A stretch of DNA of 64,000 nt, taken from Argyresthia goedartella (taxonomy: Eukaryota; Arthropoda; Insecta; Lepidoptera; Argyresthiidae). The notes beneath the pieces are model-generated. The model was not told the origin of the DNA. It made no database searches and saw nothing but the letters and a program-made list of their open reading frames with translations. Of this stretch, positions 52,572-63,582 are shown piece after piece; the first letter of the stretch is position 1, and each line of letters begins with the position of its first letter. The stretch lies in the NCBI GenBank assembly GCA_949825045.1, contig OX463835.1, positions 22,709,201 to 22,773,200 on the forward strand, written 5' to 3'. The position numbers were made by a program, and so were the translations under genes.

Positions 52572-53002
52572 CTCTTTTTCGCACATTAGTAGCATTGGCT
52601 GCAGCAGTCTGTAAGTGTCCTGCTCTCTGAAGCGCAGCGATCTCTTCAAGTGAGCCACACACTCCCAGCACAGTCTCGGAGACTGTAACACAGGCACACC
52701 TGCATCTGGCTGTAACAACGCACATACATACGGGTATTGGTTAGGATGTATACAAGTAATTACCAGTTAATAAATGGATGCAAAGGTATTTTTTGTGTAG
52801 TACTCACCTGCGTCTCGGTGAGAATATTCATGTAGTACTGCTTCAGTGTGTCGTCATCGAGCATTTGTGTAGTGCGTGTCGCACAAAGGCAAGCCGTGCA
52901 CAGTTGATACACATTGTGAGAGTCCACTTCCACCAATCCACAAACCACAACTTCCTCTTTGATATCTTCCGCTGCTTGACAATCTTCCATCTCACAATAC
53001 AC
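52572..53002 (-). CDS. ZAD zinc-finger gene, first two exons
   Basis: Exon 1 runs from Met 53002 to 52808 (65 codons) and ends in a CAG/gtgagt donor. Exon 2 runs from 52709 to 52572 (46 codons) between a gttacag acceptor and an AAAGAG/gtatgt donor; both introns are phase 0. Exon 1 carries the first Cys pair (QLCTACLCATRTTQML) and exon 2 the second (SPRLCWECVAHLKRS, then LRFREQ), the layout of the ZAD domain, which binds one zinc through four Cys and mediates dimerisation in insect C2H2 proteins. Fingers must lie further along the minus strand. The next minus-strand candidate is the phase-0 finger exon at 30971-29484, about 21.6 kb away. These exons show no break. Confidence 0.75.
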
Positions 53003-53184
53003 GTGTAATTTATTGAATGTACTTGTTGCGTCTGTAGTCTCTGAGAGACATTAAAGAAACTTGTCACGTTATATCATCACTTTGGGTTCGATGAACGCTG
53101 CAAACAAAAGATTACTAATAGCTAGCCTCAAGATAATCCACACGCGATAATATTGAGTTATTGTGCTGGTATGACGCCTATATA

Positions 53185-54860
53185 AATTTTTTTTTTTTTG
53201 GAAAAGGCTAAGAGCTTAACCCCATACCGCCTGGTCTTATTTTAATTTCTTTTCTTCTCTTCAAATTGATTGAGGCTAAAAGCCTTGTCTTTCCGTAGGT
53301 ATTTTCTTCAGTATTTATTCTTTAACTTCATAATCCAGTATGTTTAGGTCAATCCGTGTTGTCAAATCAGGTATCAATTTTCCTCCAGTGTTTATAGGTC
53401 ACATTCGAGTTGTCAAATCAGGTAGTTTAAGTCTATTCCGGTGTATTATTATTTTTCAAATAACTCCAATGGTACTCTTGATACAATTATAAATAGGGTA
53501 AATTGCTTCTATATTCTTAAGGAGATCCTGAATAGAGCGCGGGACATCCAGGGCTTCTTTGTAAATATTCAATAAGCTGTCAATGAGTACTAGTCTTTGT
53601 ATATTGAATTGAGGGCAATCAAAAAATATATGATTTAGAGATTGGTTTTCAGAATTACAAAATGTACAATTTGGGGAAGGAATCATTTTCAATCTATGTA
53701 AATGTTCATTAAATCTGCCATGTCCAATTTTCAAACGACAAATTGTTGTGTAAAAGTTTCTATGTAGATATTTTCCGACGATAAACAATGGTCTCTTAAT
53801 GTCCGAGTTAATATAGCTGTACCATTTTCCTTTTATTTGTGTCGTTTCTCTTCAATGAAGCATCCATTGATGTTTAATATTCGTTCTAATGTCGGTTTTG
53901 TAATCTGAAGCTGGCAACTTAATGTTCTTGACAGGTATTTGGTGAATATTGGGGTTTTTTATTATAGAGCTGGCAAGTTTATCAGCGAGTTCGTTGCCAG
54001 AGACGCCAATGTGAGATGTGTCCAAAACAAACTTATTTCTCTATCTCGATTGAGCCAAAGCCTACTAATTTTCTGCCTTATATAATTATAATATAGTTAT
54101 AAATAATATAGTTTGTGCTACCATTGTACGTGGGATATGACAGTGCCATTAAAACGCTCATGCTGTCCGAAATTATCAACCATTTCTTGAAACTGAGGTT
54201 AGTTGATTCTATATATTCTAAAGATGCATAAATGGCTTGAGCTTCTGCTGTGTATATACTTGCATTTGATGGCAATCTGAACCCATGTCCCAATTTAGTG
54301 ACAGGATCATAGTAAGCCATGGAGACGTTTTCGTTACATTTCGAGCCATCTGTATAAACTCTCTGTGTTCATCCAATTTATTGTAAACTACATATTTATC
54401 ACTCAGTGTCCTATCTATGTGAATCTTTAACCCACAGAATTTGCTCTCATATGATCCTTCATAACAAGGCAAAGTACTACTATTGTAGATATTATATTTA
54501 CTCTTATAAGTTAAAGTTTCTTGAATGTTACAAGTTAAAAAGTTATTAGAGTTAAGCATTAGTAGTTTAGAAAGAAGGAGATTGCCATCTTTAGACAACA
54601 ACTTGATAATGAAATTAAGTATTAAATTATTGAATCTGATCATTAATGGACACAAGTTACACTCAACCTGCATTGAATTAATTGGAGATGACTTAAAGGC
54701 TCCTAAGATTAATCTTAAATTTATATTTTGGATCTTTTCAAGTTTATCTACTAATTTTGGATCTATACAATAACAGAAAAAACCATAGTCAAAGTGACTT
54801 CTTACAAGGGCTTTGTATAGAGTTAAAAGAATTTTAGGATCGGCACCCCAATGGCTGCCA
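53185..54860 (-). pseudogene. LINE 3' part with RNase H domain
   Basis: On the minus strand the RT thumb region begins near 54860 (SHWGADPKILLTLYKAL, then VRSHFDYGFFCYC) and continues with KIQNINLRLILGAF. An RNase H domain follows at about 54340-54078 (VSMAYYDPVTKLGHGF, TAEAQAIYASL with the Glu, IISDSMSVL with the Asp). The C-terminal end at 53788-53456 carries a LKIGHGRFNEHLHRL and CTFC...H...C zinc motif. This order (RT, RNase H, CCHC-like end) fits I/R1/Jockey-side LINEs rather than CR1. An A-rich tail lies at about 53188-53202. Several frameshifts disable it. Confidence 0.7.
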
Positions 54861-54889
54861 ACTAGAGATGAGTTAATAGCTAGATCGTT

Positions 54890-54949
54890 TGGCTATTAAC
54901 CGGTTAATAGCCAGTTTATAGCCAGTTAATAGCCAATATGGCTATAAAC
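54890..54949. repeat. 24-bp perfect palindrome and adjacent inverted repeat
   Basis: tggctattaaccggttaatagcca (split here as tggctattaacc and ggttaatagcca) is a perfect palindrome at 54890-54913. It is followed by gtttatagcca (54914-54924) and its inverse tggctataaac (54939-54949). The atagcca theme occurs about six times within 70 bp. Confidence 0.9.
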
Positions 54950-55122
54950 CCTGCTGTTAATGTTTTTAATACAAAACTGATTTTTATGGTTGTACATTTT
55001 ATCTAGTGTTTTTAAATACGGATGTTTTCGCTCAAGTCCGTTGTGGATTTATGGGCCAAGTGCGAATCAGAATTTTCGGGAAATTTTGACGGGAAAAAGT
55101 CGGGGAAAAGGTGTCAAAGTTA

Positions 55123-55325
55123 CTAGTCCGATTTGCTTCAAAATCGATATCTGTGGATCCTGTTCGAGTCCAATCATGATTCTGAAGTTAGATTTTAACA
55201 AAATAGCCGCCATTTAGAACTTCGTAGTTATTGGTCTGATTTGCTTTAAAATTTATATCTGGGTTAGCCGGTTGGAGTCTAATCATGATTCTGCCGTCAG
55301 ATTTTGAAAAAGTGGCCGCCATTTT
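55123..55325. repeat. Two-copy tandem duplication of about 106 bp
   Basis: Each copy begins ggtctgatttgctt/ agtccgatttgctt and contains ctaatcatgattctg and ccgccattt. Divergence is moderate. No coding role is visible. Confidence 0.8.
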
Positions 55326-55329
55326 TATA

Positions 55330-56040
55330 CGACTGTGGCAAAGCCAAAGGGATGTTGCGCCCTCTAGAGGCTATTGCCTAGATTCTAACCTAACCCAGCT
55401 ATTATTGTTTTAAAATTTCCCTCCATGGTTATCAGAATTAGGAAAATCTAAATCTAAAACAATGTGAATGCAATTTTTTGGAACTAACCTGACCCATTTA
55501 AAAAGTTTCAATCAGCTATTTTATTTACAATGATTTTTGTTTTTTTTTTATTTATTTTTTTGCTTTCATGTTTTATTGTGTGCCTAATTAAAAAGTTATT
55601 CTGCAGCCCAATCACTGCCTTCTGTCCTGATTAGCAATTGGATTGGATCGGTTTCTTGGATTGGATCGGCTTCTTGGATATGATCGGATTCAAATGGATC
55701 AATTTCTGTTGGGTTGATTTCATCTTCATCGACTTCGTATATATCTGTAGATGAAGTAATCCATCTGATCGCTTTTGGTGACTAGTGTACTTGTTGAATA
55801 GGACGGTCTATTTATTAAGTTCCAATTGTGGGATACATACGTTATTTTTCCTGCCCGTTCTGTAGTTAGCCTATTCTTTTTAGCATTACATTACATTGTA
55901 CATCAGCTTGAGCACTAAACGTCCTTTCTGCTCGTCAGAGCTGACAAATTCGCAATTGCAATTTTATGCAACTGAGTAGAGCTGCAAATCCCCTTCCACC
56001 ATCTAAGTGAATCTGTTTCATTTTTTTCTCGTGATAGGTT
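55330..56040. other. No recognisable gene
   Basis: AT-rich sequence with a short tandem ggattggatcgg...cttcttgga run near 55650. It may be the left part of the Harbinger-like unit that follows; I could not find its terminal repeat. Confidence 0.4.
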
Positions 56041-56079
56041 GTGAACTCTAATACCTTAAGTTAAGGTTCAAAATCGCTA

Positions 56080-57660
56080 TTAGCTGGAGGTTTGGTACTT
56101 GACCGGATACGTGTAGAATAGTACATGCCTTAACGGTCCATACAGCTGTTGTTTTATCGATGTCTAGAGGCCGATGGAATATTCTCCACTTATTAGCTAA
56201 GATACCGAAGGCACATTCAACTTATCTCCTAGCTCTACTCAAACGATAGTTGAATATTCGTTTATTTTTGTCCAGATGCGTCCCGCCAAACGGCCTTAGT
56301 AAATTTTCGTGTAATCCGAAACCGTCGTCTCCAATGACCACACAAGGAACTCTCGTTTCTGAGTCTCTTGTTAATGGGCATGGTGCTGGTATTTGTAGAC
56401 TGTCGTCTAGCATCATTTTTCAAAATGTTGTCTCCTTGAATATTGATGAATCACATTCTTTTCCATAAGATCCGACACTGACGTATACAAAGCGATAGTC
56501 GGAGTCTACGAAAAAAAATCCTTGTAATTGATATACAGTGAACCGCTATTTAGTGGTTTTATAAGTTGGATATGTTTTCCGTCGACAGCTCCGAGACAGT
56601 GGGGAAAATTAGCTTTTTTGTTAAATCCACTTGCTATCTGTTCCCATTCGTCGACTGATGTAGGAAGTCTCATTAGACCTTTACTTAAATTGTTCCCTAA
56701 GCATCGTGAAACTTTTTTAATAATGTTGCTAACAGTTGATACACCAACGCGATAGGTGTAATGAAGATCTTTAAATAAACACCCGGATGCTGCATATCTG
56801 AAAATAAAATTGATTGTTTTATTACTTGTTTTAAGAAAACTTGTTATGAAAAAGTGGAGACAGATGAGAGATGTCTGGGTGAGAACACTAAAAGATAAAA
56901 AGAATTGCAAGACGTCTGGTTCCGCTGTCTCAAACACGAAGCCCTACAAATACGATAATCAGATGCTGTTTTTGAAAAAAGTAGTTGCTGCTGGTGAAAC
57001 GCACGAAAGCGTCTCTGCTAAACAAACTGAAGAACACACCGAATTTGACACCACGACATCGAATGAACCTACAGTGGAAGATGACAGTGTGACTACAATG
57101 ACACAACTTGACAATGACAGTCAAAAGGACAAACAAAATCTAGCCTCTCCGCCAAAACGCAGAGCACCTGCCAAAAGAAATTGTAATGAAATGGACGCCA
57201 AAATGATGTCCTACATTGACTATCAGATGAAAGCACCATCGAAGAAAATTGAGCCGGAAGATTGCAATCTATCATTCTTCAGAGGTATTTTGCCGTCTTT
57301 GGCTTTGCTTGATGATGACCAAACTTTGGAATTCCAGTCAGGGGTGTTAAAGCTATTAAAAAATATTAAACATAGGAGAGTTGGCTAGTCAACTTATGAC
57401 TGGTCAGCCTATACACAAACATCTGGTGCTAGTCACTATCAATCCCAGGGCTATTTTAGCACACCACAGCCTACTGATAGTGCACCATCGCCAATACAAT
57501 CTGTATACAGTGATGCTACGTTAGATCTGCCTGAGTTTTAAAAATAAAAGTACGTACCTTAAAAATATCGCTAGTTTTTCTTCTGGGCAGATGCTTTTCC
57601 TCCAACGAGTATCTTGCTTTTTTAAATCCTTTTCCAATAGTTTAAGAAGCTCATCAAAAG
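56080..57660 (-). pseudogene. PIF/Harbinger nuclease, decayed
   Basis: Exon 1 (about 57660-57550) reads STFDELLKLLEKDL, then RWRKSICPEEKLAIFLR and a gtacgt donor. The next exon follows a ttttcag acceptor near 56800 with YAASGCLFKDLHYTYRVGVS. DDE landmarks are present: Asp in CLGAVDGKHIQL, Asp in CVVIGDDGFGL and Glu in VECAFGILANKWR. Breaks are a one-base loss in a T run near 56515, a TGA near 56417 (FKETTF stop KMML) and a TAA at 56222 just before the Glu motif. The intron spans the opposite-strand MADF gene. It is a different subfamily from the intact gene at 19275-22098. Confidence 0.8.
56835..57541 (+). pseudogene. MADF-BESS protein, partner gene of the Harbinger-like unit
   Basis: The plus-strand frame carries the second half of a MADF (Myb-related) domain (KLVMKKWRQMRDVWVRTL, then KPYKYDNQMLFL), an acidic linker, a basic patch (KRRAPAKR) and a BESS motif (FFRGILPSLALLDDDQ, then VLKLLKN). 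MADF binds DNA and BESS mediates protein contact. The frame stops at 57386-57388 (TAG), but the same frame continues as QSQGYFSTPQPTDSAPSP to a natural stop at 57539-57541, so a nonsense change cuts off 50 residues. The first half of MADF, on an upstream exon, was not found. It lies wholly within the intron of the opposite-strand nuclease. Confidence 0.7.
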
Positions 57661-57699
57661 TAGACATTAACATACGAAATTAATTGAAAAATTTCGATT

Positions 57700-58200
57700 C
57701 ATCACCTCGTAACTGACTCATAAGTAAACTGGAAGCACACTCTCTAGATATTTGGGCCATAAGTGGATGCTGCCAATAACGTCGAATCTTCCTTCTCCGA
57801 CGATAGTACCACTACACTACTAACACTAACACTACAGCGTCCATCCTTCTATAATAGCGTCGGAATACTGAGAGTTTTCTGTTCACATATCGGATCCAGT
57901 AATGACTGATCCGTTGAACATTATACGGTGCATGTGTGAACAGAGCATACATTTATGACATATCCGTTAAAAACGTACCAGTAAAACGGACGCCCATGAG
58001 TGAACGGGGCCTATTGTTTAATTACGAGTAACAAATCTAAAGAACATCAATAGAAAATTTGAATAAAGCATTAACAAGTATTTCGTATCTCGCTCGACTG
58101 TACCCGCAGGAGCGCAACCTATGAACAAACAAGCAAACCGACCGACGCGGGAAGCGATTTTATGGTTTCCATATTAAGAACTATTTTTCAACGGCGATTT
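57700..58200. other. No gene; possible Harbinger end
   Basis: Near 57985-58015 is cgttaaaaacgtacc...aaaacggacgcccatgag followed by tgaacggggcc, which looks like the inner face of a terminal repeat (ggccccgttcactcatgggc on the other strand). I found no partner on the left. Confidence 0.3.
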
Positions 58201-58415
58201 GTAATTTTTCGTCCGTTTTTATTCGGGTGTGAGTTGAAACTACTAAGCTTGTGTGTGACTGTGTGTGTGTGTGACTTGTCGGATCCTTTGAGCTATCTAT
58301 GAGTTATGTTGGAGTCTTTTCGGAGCGTACACGTGTTGTTTTTGAGTTTGTTGTTTTGCGATCAGAAAGGTTTTCTCGTTGAACTGTTTTCGGGCATTGG
58401 AGCTCGTTTTCTACG

Positions 58416-58620
58416 ATGCTGCGTTACAATTATCCACCGGAACATCAGGCAGACATACATTTTGTATATGGTTTCTGCAACGGGAATACTTCGTACCATT
58501 CATGTAGACACACGGGCTCTCTCTCGAACGCAAAATATTTTCAGATATATATATTTGTGCCAGAAAGAGATGGAGTGCGTCTTCGCCGATCACTTCTGCA
58601 AAGAATAACAATAACAAATA
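58416..58620 (+). pseudogene. HTH domain fragment of the DUF4817 type
   Basis: The frame begins MLRYNYPPEHQADIHFVYGFCNGN, whose ADIHFVYGFCNGN phrase is the signature of the arthropod helix-turn-helix DUF4817. After it the match moves to another frame (REYFVPF, then LERKIFSDIYICARKRW), so the domain is split by a frameshift and a stop. The preceding 200 bp with a gtgtgtgtg run looks like a 5' leader. This domain is often found in repeated, transposon-linked genes in insects. Confidence 0.55.
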
Positions 58621-58721
58621 AGGTTCCAAAACATTACTTGGCAAAACAACTTGTAAGGTGTACAACACCCTTGTCTACCTATTGCCATTATCAATATTAG
58701 AGCAAAAATTATGTTTTCTGC

Positions 58722-58940
58722 ATTAGAGCCCCCCTTTAGTGGTATGTTTGTCTGTTTTTAGTATTCTTTGATATAGCGGCAACAGAAATACATCATTTCT
58801 GAAAATTTCAACTGTCTATCTAACAGTTCATGAGAAACAGCCTGCTGACAGACAGACAGACAGCGGAGTCTTAGTAATGGACCCTATTACTAAGACCCCG
58901 CTTTTCAGACTCCTTTTCACTCTTTGGGGATGAAACCCTA
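58722..58940 (-). repeat. Partial inverted copy of the 'ggttccgtaccc' dispersed repeat
   Basis: The reverse complement shows aaaagcggggtcttagtaat, (gtct)n, gttgaaattttcag and tatttctgttgccgctat, matching 32380-32560. Head and tail are partly missing. Confidence 0.8.
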
Positions 58941-58949
58941 ATAATCGGT

Positions 58950-59790
58950 AATATTCGGTACCATCACCATGATGCTGGGAATTGGGATCCATGAAAATAA
59001 TGCAATCAATCAACTGTACCTGCGCTATACAAACTCATTTATTTGTTTACATCGCATTCGCTCGAATATTAAAAAATGCGGAAGAGAGATGGATGAGACT
59101 GTTAGGTAGCGTAGGAGTGAATGTGTGCGTGCAGTAATTATTGACTACATCGCCTGCTCAGTATGGATTGAAATTAATGTAACTTGCACCAAGTACGCAA
59201 TGGTTTGGAACTTGAATTGGAAAGAAGTATGCATCGTGAAAGTTGATGAGCGCCCGCAGAATCAATGAATGAGATCGATGTGGCATCGTCGTAAAATAAG
59301 GGCTCGTTGCAATGCAGAAAAAGAAGTACAATAGATTACAAAAAAAAACATTCCTCCGTTTCTATGCATTTTAGAACAGATGTTTCTTCGACAATGTTTT
59401 TTTATTAAGACTGAAGAATGTAACCCTTAAGTTATGGGAATTCAACAAAAACACGGGGATGGGTTTGATTCAATTTAACTTTAATTTAATGATGCCTAAT
59501 TACGTACATACACATTTTCTATACTCATATGTTTAATTTCGAATAGAAAATCTCCACTGCTATTAGAATTGAGGTCAAATTGTTTGCTTTGTTTTTCAGA
59601 GATGTTCAAATTTGAACGTAATAAGAACATCGAATTCAATGTTATTATGAAGCAATAACAACATTTTCGTAGATAATAAATGTGTCCTAACAAATCAGTT
59701 TATCTTTAAGCTGGTCGTAATTGGCGGTTTTCGAACGCATTATAGAGGTTTTATGATATGTGTTGGATAAAAGCTTTTTAAATATTTTTA
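58950..59790. other. No recognisable gene
   Basis: Mostly AT-rich unique-looking sequence; no domain-bearing frame. Confidence 0.45.
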
Positions 59791-59799
59791 CCATTCATT

Positions 59800-59960
59800 T
59801 ATTTTTTATGTTTTAGGTTTCGCACTGTTGCGCTTTGCATCATAATGTTTCTGATAATTGCATTTAAAGCGTTGTCCGGGTTATGAATAGTTATGATGCA
59901 GGTAATAGTCCAGTTCTAGGTCCTCTCTCTATCCTTTGGTAGGTGCAGGTATTAGCAGGA
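59800..59960 (-). pseudogene. Worn Helitron helicase tail
   Basis: The minus strand has EDLELDYYL (compare IEELDCTKL), then an NALN phrase and the same following DNA (gcgaaacctaaaacataaaa versus the 31.4-kb copy's ccaaaactgaaacataaaaa). It is a third, much decayed copy of the tail seen at 31459 and 48190. Confidence 0.45.
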
Positions 59961-60099
59961 GACTTCAATAAAGCTTGTTATTTAATACAGCAACGTAACT
60001 ATTTATTTTTGAAGGATTTAATTAACAAAATTATGAAGCCACGTCTCTTGCCTATGATAGTCTAAAATGGTCTACGTCATACATAGGCGGGGCCCACAT

Positions 60100-60420
60100 A
60101 GCAGGCTGCTGTTGCATAGCTTCTCCGGTAGATGGCGCTAGCTGTCTCTCATCAACATGCCCGCGGCCTTGGAAACATCAGGTTCCAACGAAGTAGACGG
60201 TATCGCCTAATACGTCATCTGACTCCTTTAATGGAATGCGCAACGGAAAAACGACCTTTGTCGCCGAGTAAAGTAGTGATTTTAAAAAGATTTTCGCGTG
60301 CATTCTCGGACACGGTGTATTTATTATCTGTCCGAACCTCCTCGAGCTTCCAAAATCGAATGACTGGACGAATAGTCGGTATTGATGGCGCAGATGGCGC
60401 TAGTAGTCGCAAACATTGAG
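60100..60420. other. Noncoding block framed by agatggcgctag motifs
   Basis: The phrase agatggcgctag occurs at 60131 and 60393 in the same direction, near the ends of a locally GC-richer block. No gene is supported. Confidence 0.35.
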
Positions 60421-60929
60421 CTCCCTAATAATAAAACATTTTAATAACTAAATCTATATAAAATCATTTTAATACAATATTTTTTGGTAAATAATACACC
60501 AATTGTGACGTGGAAGTGTTATCTAGTGATATAAAACAGTACAAACGATACTACAACAAAGTTCTTATAAGTGATTGTAAAGTGACAATAAAATCCAACA
60601 AAACATATGTGTGTTACAACTAAAACATTCGAATGTGTTGTGCAAAAGATAAAAGTGACCAAAATGTCCAGTGCAATGCATAAATACTGAAAATAGTAAC
60701 AATTCTCAGATAAACATAATATCAAGATAACGGTAAATTAACGGTCACTTACTCATAGCGACATCTATGAAATACCAAAATAAGCAACCAACTAAAGTAC
60801 TACGCAACGCAACAATCCTGCGGATAAATCTCATCACTAAAGGATTGGCTAAGTGATACCACAAATTCCCCACAGATGTCGCCTGTGCAGAGCACACAAC
60901 GTACAATCCTTCTTTTCGCAATGATTTGT

Positions 60930-61025
60930 ATTGCTTGAATGGCGTAAAGTGCAGTACAAGTGCTTCAGACCCAAACGATCCGGGTTCGATTCCTGAGTAT
61001 CATAAGAATCACTTTTTATCACTTT
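60930..61025 (+). repeat. tRNA-like SINE scrap with a good B box
   Basis: ggttcgattcc near 60979 is an excellent pol III B box. The A box (tggcgtaaagtgc near 60940) is poor, and the cloverleaf cannot be closed, so this is not a tRNA gene. It sits in the leader of the CR1 element at 61051. Confidence 0.4.
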
Positions 61026-61050
61026 TTATTGCCTCATAAACCAAACTAAC

Positions 61051-62547
61051 ATGGCCACACATTGCATAATATGTAAGATCCCTGCTGAAATCCGAGATAC
61101 CGTGCAATGCTCTATCTGCACTCATAGACTTCATTTCGATTGCTCAGGGCTATCCGAAAAACTATATCAGTTATTGACTGCCGAAAAGAAAAAACACTGG
61201 AAATGTAGAACTTGTGTTACACAGAAGAGTATAAATGAATCAACAAAAACACAACTTAATGCAACTTTACAGCAGAATGTAACCATAAGGAAGAAAAACA
61301 CGACACCTAAAAAGACTACAAGCTTTGTTCCATCGGAAACACCAAGTAACATGGATTCTACCCATTCTAAAACTGTCGTAGGTAACTCATATTCTCTAGA
61401 CTCCAGTTTACTATCAGATGGCAATACCCGCTATGAATGCTCCCCCCCTGGCCAACTATCTAACAGTATGGAAGAACGATCTTGTATTAGCAGCACTCAG
61501 GATCTACAACACCGGATTACTACACTAACCTCCGAATTGATGACTACCCAGAATGAGTTAGAAAACACCATCATTGAGAACAATGAGTTAAAAAGAACTG
61601 TAGACAAACTTACACAGGAAGTTGGAATCCTTAAAACCCTATGTACAAGCCTTCCATTAATGGCCCAAAACTCGTCTACACCCAGAAAAAACAGGATTTT
61701 TAATATTAGTCACAGATCCAAAACGCCCCAACATCCCGCGTCTGCACGAGACTATAACTTAGAAATAGAAAAAATTAAATTAGAGAAGCAGATTTTAGAT
61801 TTACAAGAACAACTATCACAGGCCAACAAGGACATTATAGAGCTAAAAAACCTAATGAATAATTTAGAATTAAAACTGATTGAGAACTCGAACAACTCTA
61901 CATTACCGAAGCCAACTCGCACTGTGAATTCTCAGACCAGAAATAAAATATGTGTCATTAGTACAAACAGAAGAAACAAAATTCTAAATATTGCAGAAAA
62001 TACATTTGAACAGGAAAAATATGATCTCTGTCACTACCTAATGCCAAATCGTGATATAAAAAACCTACTAAAAGACATAGAGCTGAAGAGAGTGGACTAT
62101 ACAATAAATGACTTCTGTATTATACTCCTCGGTGAAGACGATTTTAATAGCTCCAACAACTACAGAGAACTTGTTTTATCGATCCGAACAACATTACAAA
62201 GAATACAAAGTACCAACATTTTAATCTGTCTACCAACATTCATCTGTGCAAGCAATGCCAATGTATTCAACTGGAGAGTGGAAAATTTAAATAAACTACT
62301 AAATGATGATGTAATTAAATACAAGTACGCATATTTGATTGACTCAAACCGCAATCTGAAATACGATGAAACGACGTTCCATCCACGTAGGGGTACCATT
62401 AAAAACTTTGGCATGCGTGTTATGTTTGAGGACATCTTTAAAAAGATTGTGGAAATTAAGGACTGGAACTACAATATAGATACAGACATTGATAATTATG
62501 TAAACTATAATAGTCAGTCATTTTTTCGTCCCTCAACTATTAGATAA
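61051..62547 (+). CDS. CR1 LINE ORF1: PHD-type finger, coiled coil and esterase-like domain
   Basis: The frame of 498 codons is intact. Residues 1-56 form a PHD-like zinc finger (CIIC, CSIC, LHFDC, CRTC). Coiled coils lie at about 145-200 and 235-290. The C-terminal part (about 305-470) begins KICVISTNRRNKIL and has IILLGEDDFNSSN, LICLPTFICAS and a late FHPRRGTIKNFGM His, a pattern that fits the SGNH-hydrolase (esterase) domain known in some CR1 ORF1 proteins. The usual first GDS Ser motif is not clear, so activity is doubtful. The product should coat LINE RNA. Its stop overlaps the open start of ORF2. Confidence 0.85.
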   Translation: MATHCIICKIPAEIRDTVQCSICTHRLHFDCSGLSEKLYQLLTAEKKKHWKCRTCVTQKSINESTKTQLNATLQQNVTIRKKNTTPKKTTSFVPSETPSNMDSTHSKTVVGNSYSLDSSLLSDGNTRYECSPPGQLSNSMEERSCISSTQDLQHRITTLTSELMTTQNELENTIIENNELKRTVDKLTQEVGILKTLCTSLPLMAQNSSTPRKNRIFNISHRSKTPQHPASARDYNLEIEKIKLEKQILDLQEQLSQANKDIIELKNLMNNLELKLIENSNNSTLPKPTRTVNSQTRNKICVISTNRRNKILNIAENTFEQEKYDLCHYLMPNRDIKNLLKDIELKRVDYTINDFCIILLGEDDFNSSNNYRELVLSIRTTLQRIQSTNILICLPTFICASNANVFNWRVENLNKLLNDDVIKYKYAYLIDSNRNLKYDETTFHPRRGTIKNFGMRVMFEDIFKKIVEIKDWNYNIDTDIDNYVNYNSQSFFRPSTIR

Positions 62548-63582
62548 CCATGTAAATCCAATACCATCCTCAAACACCATACCCAATGGCGAAACTAACC
62601 TTAATGTATTGTTCCAAAATATTCAAAGTATTTCTAACAAATTACATCTTCTTGATGCACTCATCGAGGAAAAACCTAACCTACATGTCTTGTGCATATC
62701 TGAAACTTGGTTAAGTAGCGAAAAGAAGAAATTACTAAAAATTCATAACTATAATTTAGGCGCGACATTCTGTCGTGAACAACATACAGGTGGGGGTGTT
62801 TGTATATTAATAAAAAATACATTTGAATATTTAGAACTTGTAGACATCTCATCTATGTCAATAGAAATGGTTTTCGAAATATGTGCAATTGAAATTCCCA
62901 AAATTAATTTATTAATTGTAAATCTGTATTGGCCTAGTAGTAGTCGAGAAGTTAACACATTTTACAGTTCTTTGGAAAAACTTTTAAGATATATCTATAC
63001 CAAAGAAAATTTTAAAAACATCATGATAGCTGGTGACATGAATATAGATTTTTTAAATAAACACGAAAAAGTTAGGCTTTCAAATTTCATGTTAAGTTAT
63101 AATTTTCATCAAAAAGTCACAAAGCCGACGAGAGTTACACCAACCAGTTCAAAATGCATAGACTTAATCTTTACAAACTTTAATAAAAAAGACTACCATG
63201 TCGATGTCCAAGAATTAGGTCTTTCGGACCATAGAAGTGTCTTGTTCTCTACTCCTCTTAATACTCAAAACCCTAACCACTTTACATTGATCAAGCGTAA
63301 TTTTAACGATTTCAATATAAATAGATTTAAAAACGAAATCTCAACAGTAGACTGGGAAAGTATATTAGTACCTGATAAAAATGTGAATGATAATCTTAAT
63401 ACATTTGATAATATTATACATACAGCCCTTAATAAATGTATTCCTAAAATATTAATAAAATATAAGCCAAACCAGAAAAATACTTACCTAACTAAGGGTA
63501 TAAAAATATCATGTCGCAATAAAAGACAATTAAAACTACTAATATCGCAGACTAATAATAAAGTTCTACGAAACTTGTTCAG
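62546..63582 (+). pseudogene. CR1 LINE ORF2, endonuclease only
   Basis: ORF2 is open in the frame that overlaps the ORF1 stop; no ATG lies near the start, so translation may depend on reinitiation. Endonuclease motifs are LFQNIQSISNKL, CISETWLS, GGGVCILI, NLYWPSS, AGDMNIDFLN and LGLSDHRSVLF, all intact. A linker follows to KLLISQTNNKVLRNL near 63575, after which unrelated DNA begins and the frame ends at 63601. The RT is absent from the window. The junction may be a deletion or a new insertion whose other side lies past the window end. Confidence 0.85.

Noticed and set aside
60930..61025. tRNA gene
   Set aside because: A good B box, but the A box is poor and acceptor and anticodon stems cannot be formed.
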